This document shows positions 58,100 to 64,000 of a stretch of 64,000 bases of DNA, piece after piece. The DNA comes from Halomonas salipaludis (lineage in GTDB: Bacteria; Pseudomonadota; Gammaproteobacteria; Pseudomonadales; Halomonadaceae): contig NZ_NSKB01000004.1 of NCBI RefSeq assembly GCF_002286975.1, positions 372,001 to 436,000 on the forward strand. Direction: 5' to 3'. The notes below the pieces were generated by a model that had not been told where the DNA came from, did not search any database, and was given only the letters and a program-made list of their open reading frames with translations. Both the position numbers and the translations under genes were made by a program. Every line of letters starts with the position of its first letter. The first letter of the stretch is position 1.

Positions 58100-58957
58100 A
58101 TGGATCGCACGACCACCGAGTGGAACGTCAGCCTCAACGCGCGCGCCAGCCTGCTGGCGGTGGTGCTCCTGGTCCTCGGCCTGGGGCTCTGGGAGGGGCT
58201 TAATCAGGTGCCGATACTGGGCGGCGGCGGGGAACTCAGCGAGTACGAACAGCTGATGGCCGGCGCCGACGAAACCGCCAAGGTACCGCCACCGTCGGAA
58301 GTGCTGGTGCGCGCCTGGGAGGAGCTCTCCAACCCCTTCTATGATGCCGGCCCCAACGACAAGGGCATCGGCATCCAGTTGGGCTATTCGCTATATCGCG
58401 TGCTCACGGGCTACCTGCTGGCGGCAGTAATCGCCATTCCGCTGGGCTTTCTGATCGGCATGTCGCCGCTGATGTACAAGGCGCTCAATCCCTATATCCA
58501 GGTGCTCAGGCCGATCTCGCCGCTGGCCTGGATGCCGCTGGCGCTGTTCATCATCCAGGACTCCGAGGCCTCGGCGATCTTCGTGATCTTCATCTGCTCG
58601 ATCTGGCCGATGCTGCTGAATACCGCCTTCGGCGTGGCCGGGGTCAGGCAGGACTGGGTCAACGTCGCGCGCACTCATGAGCTGTCGCCGCTCAAGACCG
58701 CCTTCCAGGTGATCCTGCCCGCCGCGGCACCGACCATCCTCACCGGCATGCGCATCTCCATCGGCATCGCCTGGCTGGTGATCGTCGCCGCCGAGATGCT
58801 CGTCGGCGGTACCGGCATCGGCTACTACGTGTGGAACGAGTGGAACAACCTCGACCTGACCAGCGTGATCTTCTCGATCCTGATGATCGGCGTGGTGGGC
58901 ATGCTGCTCGACCTGGCCCTCGGTGCCGTCGCCAAGCTGGTCGCCTACCAGGAATAA
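58100..58957 (+). CDS. nitrate/cyanate-type ABC transporter permease (NrtB-like)
   Basis: 285-aa permease, six membrane segments, with the family loop VAGVRQDWVNVARTHELSPLKTAFQVILPAAAP contacting the ATPase. The ATG follows the binding-protein stop by one base. TauC/NrtB family. Confidence 0.93.
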   Translation: MDRTTTEWNVSLNARASLLAVVLLVLGLGLWEGLNQVPILGGGGELSEYEQLMAGADETAKVPPPSEVLVRAWEELSNPFYDAGPNDKGIGIQLGYSLYRVLTGYLLAAVIAIPLGFLIGMSPLMYKALNPYIQVLRPISPLAWMPLALFIIQDSEASAIFVIFICSIWPMLLNTAFGVAGVRQDWVNVARTHELSPLKTAFQVILPAAAPTILTGMRISIGIAWLVIVAAEMLVGGTGIGYYVWNEWNNLDLTSVIFSILMIGVVGMLLDLALGAVAKLVAYQE

Positions 58958-58973
58958 CCTTCAGGAGAGAGAC

Positions 58974-59930
58974 ATGAGTCACGCCTTCGTAGAAGTCCAG
59001 CAAGCCGCCAAGCGCTTTCCCGGCGCCAAGGGCGAGCCAGACCTGACAGTGTTCGAGAACGTCAGCTTCCAGCTCGAGAAAGGCGAATTCGTCTGCATCA
59101 TCGGCCACTCCGGCTGCGGCAAGTCGACGATCATGAACGCCCTGGCCGGCCTCGATCAATTCAGCGATGGCACCATGGTGATGGAGGGCAAGGAGATCGA
59201 CGGCCCGGGCCTCGAGCGCGGCGTAGTGTTCCAGAACTACAGCCTGCTGCCGTGGCTGTCGGCGCTGGAGAATGTGCGCTTCGGCGTGCGCGCCCGCTGG
59301 AAGGCATGGAGCGACGCCAAGGTTACCGAGCATAGCCTCGCCTATCTCGAGATGGTCGGCCTCAAGGACGTGGTGGGCCGCAAGCCGGCGCAGCTCTCCG
59401 GCGGCATGCGCCAGCGGGTGAGTATCGCTCGCGCTTTCGCCACCAAGCCCAAGCTGCTGCTGCTCGACGAACCCTTCGGGGCGCTGGACGCCCTGACCCG
59501 CGGCGTCATCCAGGACGAGCTGATCAAGATCTGGAGCCAGGATCAGCAGACGGTGTTCATGATCACCCACGACGTCGACGAGGCGATCCTGCTCGCCGAT
59601 CGCATCCTGCTGATGACCAACGGCCCCGAGGCGCGTATCGCCGAAGCCGTCGAGATCGACCTGCCACGGCCGCGCCAGCGCGGCGAGATCGTCAAGCATC
59701 CGCACTTCTACACCATCCGCAACTACCTGGTGGATTTCCTGGTGAACCGCTCCGGCGAGCTGCGCACCGCCGATCTCGACCGGCGCGGATTGCGCTACCC
59801 CGAAGCGGTCAACCCGGTCGAGCGCGCCTCGGCCGACACCCCGGCGGCATCCGATGGCCAGCGCGCCTCGGCCGACACCACCCACGATACCCTGGTTACC
59901 TTTACTCCCAAGGAGACGCATCATGGATAA
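58974..59930 (+). CDS. nitrate/cyanate-type ABC transporter ATPase (NrtD/CynD-like)
   Basis: 318 aa. Walker A GHSGCGKST, LSGGMRQRVSIARAF, Walker B LLLLDEPFGALDALT, and H-loop MITHDVDEAI. The C-terminal tail carries a 13-residue duplication (RASADT units), possibly a recent tandem expansion. The start at 58974 follows CAGGAGAG. The stop TAA overlaps the cyanase start. Confidence 0.94.
   Translation: MSHAFVEVQQAAKRFPGAKGEPDLTVFENVSFQLEKGEFVCIIGHSGCGKSTIMNALAGLDQFSDGTMVMEGKEIDGPGLERGVVFQNYSLLPWLSALENVRFGVRARWKAWSDAKVTEHSLAYLEMVGLKDVVGRKPAQLSGGMRQRVSIARAFATKPKLLLLDEPFGALDALTRGVIQDELIKIWSQDQQTVFMITHDVDEAILLADRILLMTNGPEARIAEAVEIDLPRPRQRGEIVKHPHFYTIRNYLVDFLVNRSGELRTADLDRRGLRYPEAVNPVERASADTPAASDGQRASADTTHDTLVTFTPKETHHG
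59821..59879 (+). repeat. 20-bp direct repeat within the 3' end of the ATPase gene
   Basis: The same 20 bases occur at 59821-59840 and 59860-59879, a period of 39 bp, or 13 codons. It extends the C-terminal tail without breaking the frame. Confidence 0.7.
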
Positions 59931-60363
59931 ACTCGAAATGCGCCACACCCTGCTCGCCGCCAAGGCCCGCAAACAGCTCAGTTGGGACGCTATCGGCAGC
60001 GCCGTCGGCATGTCACCGGTATGGGTCGCCTCGGCCTGCTACGGCATGAACAGTGCCAGCCACGAGGTGGCCCACAAGCTGTGCGACGTGCTCGGCGTCG
60101 ACAGCGAGGCGGCCGACGCGCTCAAGGCCTTCCCCACCAAGGCCTGGGACGAGGCGATCCCCCAGGATCCCTTCGTCTATCGCCTCTACGAGGTGGTGGG
60201 CGTCTACGGCGAAACGCTCAAGGACGTGGTCCAGGAGAAATTTGGCGACGGCATCATGAGCGCCATCGACTTCACCATGGAGGTCGACAAGGTCGAGGAT
60301 CCCAAGGGCGACCGGGTACTACTGACCCTCAGCGGCAAGTTCCTGCCCTATAGGTCTTGGTAA
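59923..60363 (+). CDS. cynS: cyanate hydratase (cyanase)
   Basis: Decamer enzyme that converts cyanate plus bicarbonate to ammonia and CO2. 146 aa with the catalytic region YRLYEVVGVYGETLKDVVQEKFGDGIMSAIDF, which keeps the active-site Arg, Glu and Ser. An N-terminal helix-turn-helix-like fold is typical. ATG overlaps the ATPase stop. Supplies nitrogen from imported cyanate, consistent with sigma-54 control. Confidence 0.96.
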   Translation: MDKLEMRHTLLAAKARKQLSWDAIGSAVGMSPVWVASACYGMNSASHEVAHKLCDVLGVDSEAADALKAFPTKAWDEAIPQDPFVYRLYEVVGVYGETLKDVVQEKFGDGIMSAIDFTMEVDKVEDPKGDRVLLTLSGKFLPYRSW

Positions 60364-60367
60364 ACAG

Positions 60368-61213
60368 CTAGTCCTGGTAAGCCTCGACCCGCGCCACCAC
60401 CCGCTCGACTCCGCCGCGATAGCCAGCGCCGAACAGCAGCAGGTGGTTGAGCAGCGGATAGAGCTGGAACAGCGCCTCACGCCTCGGCCAGTCGGCCGGG
60501 GCGTCACCGTTCCAGTAGGCCTCGAAGAAGGCCTCCCCGGGAGCGCCGAACAGCGTCAACATGGCCAGGTCGACCTCCGGGTAGTGGCGATACACCGCCG
60601 GATCGATCAGCGCCGGCCCGCGCGGGGTATACAGCAGGTTGCCGCTCCACAGATCGCCGTGCAGCAGGCTGGCCTGAGCATCCGGCAGCCAGCGCTCCAG
60701 ACCTTCGGCCAGGGTTTCGATGCGCTGGCGGAGGCCGGCGTCCAGCAGGCCGCGTTCATGGCAGGCGGCGGCCAGCGGCAGCAGGCGTCGCTGGCGCTGA
60801 AACGCCCGCCCGTCGGCCAGCGGTGCATTGGGCTGAGGGGTCAGCCCACAAGCATTGTCCCGCGGCCAGCCGTGCTCGTCTGCGCGGTATGCGTGCAGTG
60901 CCCGCAGCCCCTGGCCAAGCGCCAAGGCATCCCCCGCCTCGCGCCGCGAGACGTGCAGCGCCTCCATCACCAGCCACTCGTCCGCCTGGCCCAGCACCTC
61001 GGGCACCACCAGGCCGCTATCGGCGGCGCGCAGCGCCGCCAGGCCATCGGCCTCACCGGCCAGCCGCTGGCCATCGTCACGCTTGACCACCACCGCGCCC
61101 TGGTCGGTGTCGAGCCGGTAGACGGTGGCGATGTCGCCCCCTGACATGGAGCGAAGTTCGCCCCGCGGCGTCAGCGCCAGCGACGCCAGCAGCTCCTCCA
61201 GTGATGCGTCCAT
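60368..61213 (-). CDS. fructosamine kinase family protein
   Basis: 281 aa with the fructosamine-3-kinase fold. N-terminal GGDIATVYRLDT and VVVKRDD (nucleotide-binding Lys), catalytic loop LLHGDLWSGNLLY and metal-binding LIDPAVYRHYPEVDLAM. It phosphorylates glycated lysines so that they deglycate. The ATG at 61213 follows GGGGAGGG. Converges with cynS. Confidence 0.92.
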   Translation of the reverse strand: MDASLEELLASLALTPRGELRSMSGGDIATVYRLDTDQGAVVVKRDDGQRLAGEADGLAALRAADSGLVVPEVLGQADEWLVMEALHVSRREAGDALALGQGLRALHAYRADEHGWPRDNACGLTPQPNAPLADGRAFQRQRRLLPLAAACHERGLLDAGLRQRIETLAEGLERWLPDAQASLLHGDLWSGNLLYTPRGPALIDPAVYRHYPEVDLAMLTLFGAPGEAFFEAYWNGDAPADWPRREALFQLYPLLNHLLLFGAGYRGGVERVVARVEAYQD

Positions 61214-61288
61214 GATGCCCTCCCCTGATGGTGTCGGCTGGTCCCATCTTGCCATAACCGACCAGGGCGATTGCAGATAGGCAGCACC

Positions 61289-61431
61289 GCTCGGAACTTA
61301 TCCGTCGACAGGCCTGCGAGGAGGCGCTGTGAACCCATCCCTGGGCGCTATCTTGCGCCATCCATGGCGCAAACCTCCTCTTCGGTCTGTCCCCGGCGTC
61401 CTTCGCTTAGAGGTAACTGCGATAGCCCTCC
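61289..61431 (-). repeat. dispersed intergenic repeat, copy 2 (about 143 bp)
   Basis: Inverted copy of the element at 5892-6036, inside the 370-bp gap 61214-61583, which has no gene. The hairpin at 61353-61372 keeps the same GCCAT/ATGGC core and GG turn, but two pairs differ on both sides, so pairing is preserved. Confidence 0.75.
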
Positions 61432-61583
61432 ATGCCCCTCCTCGACTGGCAAAGCCTGCTTGGCTATGGCACAAGGGGCGCAATACATCCGAGAGGAGCG
61501 ACACCCCGCCGCCCCCTGGTGGCAACGGTTGGCTTCAACCCTGGCGGCACGACTGGGCCGGCGATCGGCCCTGGCATGTCCCC

Positions 61584-62615
61584 TCAAGGACGCGATGCCC
61601 CCACGTCCCGCTCGTCTCCCAGGATCAATAACTCCAGCAGGCTGGTGAGAAAGGCCGCCACCAGGGCCCCGGTGAGGGTCAGGGTGACCCGCGACACCAT
61701 GGCATCCAGCGGCGCCTGGGTGGTCAGGCTCCCCACCACCAGGGCGATCGTCACCGAGAAAGCGAACTGGTAGACCATCGGCGGGTGGCGGCCCCGCATC
61801 ATGCGGCTGGCGAGGAAGAGCCCGGCCAGGAAGATCAGCAGCAGCAGGATGGGAAGGTGCGCCACCAGGGTGGCAATCCCCAGGATCAACAGTGCCAGGC
61901 CGCCGCCGACCAAGGTCGCGAAGGTACGCTGCCACGCCTCGGCGAAGAGTCGCTCGCGAGTCGGGAAGACCAGGACGAAGACGGCCGCGAGCGCCAGCAT
62001 TAAGCTGGACTCGTCCACCACCGTATAGAGCCAGAGCACCAGCAACAGCAGCACACAGCCCCGGATCAGCGCACGCATGCCATGATGGCCCTCGCTCGCC
62101 GGCCGGTGGTCTTCGACGAAGCGCTCCTTCGATGCCGGCGGCAGCAGCGCATAGAGCACCGGGATGACGACCAGGGCCACCAGCCCCGCCTCGATGAAGG
62201 CATCGCGCACCACCTCCATGGCCAGGGGGGAACTCATCCCCATCACCGACATCAGCACGATGCCGATCAGCAGCAGCATGCCGATGGGACTCCCCGTGCG
62301 CAGGATCAGGTAATAGGCCAGCACGCTGTTGATGCCGACCAGCAGGATCAGCACCGCGGGCATGGGGCGCGTAAGCGAGACCAGGGCGGCATAGAGCGAC
62401 ATGATGACGATCATCGCCAGAGGGCCGCCGATGGCTTTCCTGGGATCGAAGGCCCGGCGCATCCCGCCCATCAAGCCCACCATGAGCACCGGAATGACCA
62501 TCGGCAGGGACGACTGCAGCAAGAGGGCTACCAGCAGGCCAATGACGGCTGCAGTGGCCAGGCGAAACGCGAACAGCGGATCGTCCTCGACGCGCGGTCC
62601 CGGTGCGACATACAT
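61584..62615 (-). CDS. DUF2955/FUSC-like membrane protein
   Basis: 343 aa, polytopic membrane protein with two blocks of hydrophobic helices (residues about 14-170 and 200-335) and MGGMRRAFDPRKAIGGPLAM as family feature. DUF2955 members pair with HlyD-type adaptors in efflux, as here. ATG 62615 begins close to the adaptor stop. Confidence 0.85.
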   Translation of the reverse strand: MYVAPGPRVEDDPLFAFRLATAAVIGLLVALLLQSSLPMVIPVLMVGLMGGMRRAFDPRKAIGGPLAMIVIMSLYAALVSLTRPMPAVLILLVGINSVLAYYLILRTGSPIGMLLLIGIVLMSVMGMSSPLAMEVVRDAFIEAGLVALVVIPVLYALLPPASKERFVEDHRPASEGHHGMRALIRGCVLLLLVLWLYTVVDESSLMLALAAVFVLVFPTRERLFAEAWQRTFATLVGGGLALLILGIATLVAHLPILLLLIFLAGLFLASRMMRGRHPPMVYQFAFSVTIALVVGSLTTQAPLDAMVSRVTLTLTGALVAAFLTSLLELLILGDERDVGASRP

Positions 62616-62625
62616 GACGGAGCCC

Positions 62626-63837
62626 TCAGTACAGGTAGGAGAGCCAGGCCCGCAGGCGCAGCAGGGCCGACGATAGCCAGGCGACGGGATTGTCGCGCCC
62701 CTGGGCGAAGACCACGACACTCACCTTGCCGCCGGCCCGCACCGCCCTCGGCCAGGCCTCCAGGCCGCCCTCCAACTCGATATGCACCGGCATGCGCCGC
62801 GCTGGCTCGAACCACTCATTGGCCGGCTGGTTCTGCATCAGCCCCCCCGTCGTGGGGCGGCCGGGGTCGATGCCCCAGGCGATACTCTGCACCCGTCCCT
62901 CGAAGACGCGCCCGGGCACGGCATCGAAGAGGATCGCCACCCGATCGCCGGGCGTCACGTTGCCGAGCTGGTTCTCGCGCAGGTCGGCGGTGATCCAGGC
63001 GCCACGGGCATCGAAGAAGGTGATGGCCGGTGTCCCCGGCGAGACGTAGGTCCCTACCGCCAGCTGCAGGTTGGTGACCGCCCCGCGGGTCGGTGCCGTC
63101 ACCGTGGCCAGTTCGAGATCCAGTTGGGCCTGCTCGAGACGCACCTGAGCGGCCAGCACCTCGGGGTTGTCCAGGCCGCGCTCTCCCAACGCCAGCATGG
63201 CACTCTCCAGATCCGCCTCGGCGCGCGCCACCCCCGCCTGGGCGCTACGCAGCTCGGCTCGGGCATTGTCCGCGTCCACCTGGGCGACCAGGTCACGCCT
63301 GGCCAGCGACAGGATGCGATTGGTGGACGCCCGGACATTCTCCAGCTCCACGCGTGCCTGGGTGACCACCGCCTGGGAGGCCATGATCGAGGCGGCCGAG
63401 GCCTCGGTGGCCTGCATCGCCTGGGCCAGGTCAGCCTCGGCCCGGCGCACCGCCAGCTCGAAGGGACGGGTATCGAGCCGGAACAGCGGCCTCCCCGCCT
63501 CCACCACCTCCCCGTCCTGGACGAAGACCTCGGTGACCTGGCCGGCGACCCGAGGCGTGAGCTGAGCCAGGTAACCGGACACCGCGCCACGCGACGAATA
63601 GGGGGCCAGCCGATCAGTGACCACGTACCAGGCGACCAGCACCAGCATGACCAGTACCACGAGCGCGGCGATCTTGCGGGCCGGGTTCTTGGGGGGAGAA
63701 TCGCCCGCTGGTGACACCGCCAAGGTCGCGGCGTCCTGATCGTGGTGGGTCTCGTCCGAGACAGGCGCCGGCGCCTGGTCCACCGCGTCGCCCTGAGAAG
63801 GGGTTGAAGAAGGTTCCTGGGTCATAGGTACATCCAT
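62626..63837 (-). CDS. HlyD-family membrane fusion protein (EmrA-like)
   Basis: 403 aa: cytoplasmic N-terminus of about 50 residues, one membrane segment (KIAALVVLVMLVLVAWYVV), lipoyl halves (VSGYLAQLTPRVAGQVTEVFVQDGEVV; TVTAPTRGAVTNLQLAVGTYV), a long helical hairpin, and a C-terminal barrel. Pairs with the DUF2955 protein to form an efflux system. An AcrR-type dyad lies about 90 bp upstream. The start may be the second ATG at 63825. Confidence 0.9.
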   Translation of the reverse strand: MDVPMTQEPSSTPSQGDAVDQAPAPVSDETHHDQDAATLAVSPAGDSPPKNPARKIAALVVLVMLVLVAWYVVTDRLAPYSSRGAVSGYLAQLTPRVAGQVTEVFVQDGEVVEAGRPLFRLDTRPFELAVRRAEADLAQAMQATEASAASIMASQAVVTQARVELENVRASTNRILSLARRDLVAQVDADNARAELRSAQAGVARAEADLESAMLALGERGLDNPEVLAAQVRLEQAQLDLELATVTAPTRGAVTNLQLAVGTYVSPGTPAITFFDARGAWITADLRENQLGNVTPGDRVAILFDAVPGRVFEGRVQSIAWGIDPGRPTTGGLMQNQPANEWFEPARRMPVHIELEGGLEAWPRAVRAGGKVSVVVFAQGRDNPVAWLSSALLRLRAWLSYLY

Positions 63838-63927
63838 CCGTTGCCCGACAGTGTCGCGATGTCCCCGCGGGGGAGACGGGAGATGTTGCCCCTGTCAAAG
63901 CCTAGCCCAGTCGGCGCCTTCAACACA

Positions 63928-63947
63928 TACATTCAAAAACGAATGTA
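63928..63947. promoter_or_regulatory. AcrR-type perfect dyad upstream of the HlyD gene
   Basis: TACATTC-N6-GAATGTA, a 7-bp perfect inverted repeat within CATACATTC...GAATGTAAACATA, closely resembling AcrR/TtgR-type operators. The rest of the window to 64000 shows no gene. Confidence 0.6.
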
Positions 63948-64000
63948 AACATACCTTCCACGTCCTCTTGGGTCAACGCCACGACCCGCCGTCGCTATCC

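Overview
The window looks like a chromosomal segment of a GC-rich gammaproteobacterium, most likely a member of the Halomonadaceae (Halomonas or a close relative). The evidence is the ftsB-ispD-ispF-truD-surE-pcm-nlpD gene order, an Entner-Doudoroff cluster without phosphofructokinase, and AcrAB/MexAB-type proteins. The genus is inferred from overall gene style; no database was searched.

Layout. 1-5.8 kb (minus): the stationary-phase/isoprenoid operon ftsB-ispD-ispF-truD-surE-pcm, a DUF368 membrane protein and the 5' part of nlpD, mostly with overlapping stops and starts. 5.9-7.2 kb: a dispersed repeat and a COG3146 acyltransferase-like gene. 7.4-16 kb: central sugar metabolism, with gap divergent from edd-glk-mutarotase-aldo/keto reductase-pgi-fructokinase. 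16-20.9 kb: a CUT1 sugar ABC transporter with a divergent ATPase gene. 21-26 kb: a GAF-PAS-GAF hybrid histidine kinase, a REC-degenerate GGDEF-EAL protein that probably degrades c-di-GMP, and an XRE regulator. 26-28.4 kb: a lipoprotein, an apparently unannotated small-RNA gene (about 26751-26887, minus) with its own promoter and terminator, and a DUF433/PIN-like toxin-antitoxin pair.

28.5-40.3 kb is an integrated mobile element at the 5' end of dusA. It has a tyrosine integrase, an S24 repressor, small ribbon-helix-helix-like proteins, an Ogr/Delta-type zinc finger, a TOPRIM primase-helicase, a KilA-C-like protein, a TraR/DksA zinc finger and a PrtN-like activator. I see no capsid, tail, portal or terminase gene. 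The content resembles a P4-like phage satellite or a stripped prophage. Its primase and its TraR/DksA gene each carry a one-base frameshift. AT-rich cargo genes of unknown function lie downstream of the repressor and next to the integrase.

40.3-49 kb: dusA, an AstE/AspA hydrolase, an AcrR-like TetR regulator and a tripartite RND efflux operon. 49.4-54.5 kb: an oligopeptide-type ABC transporter with fused ATPases. 54.5-60.4 kb: a cyanate module (Tat-exported binding protein, permease, ATPase, cyanase) preceded by a sigma-54 promoter, with three copies of a dyad motif between it and a divergent sigma-54 activator gene. 60.4-64 kb: fructosamine kinase, a second copy of the dispersed repeat, and a DUF2955/HlyD efflux pair preceded by a dyad resembling AcrR boxes.

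No rRNA, tRNA, CRISPR array or insertion sequence was recognised.
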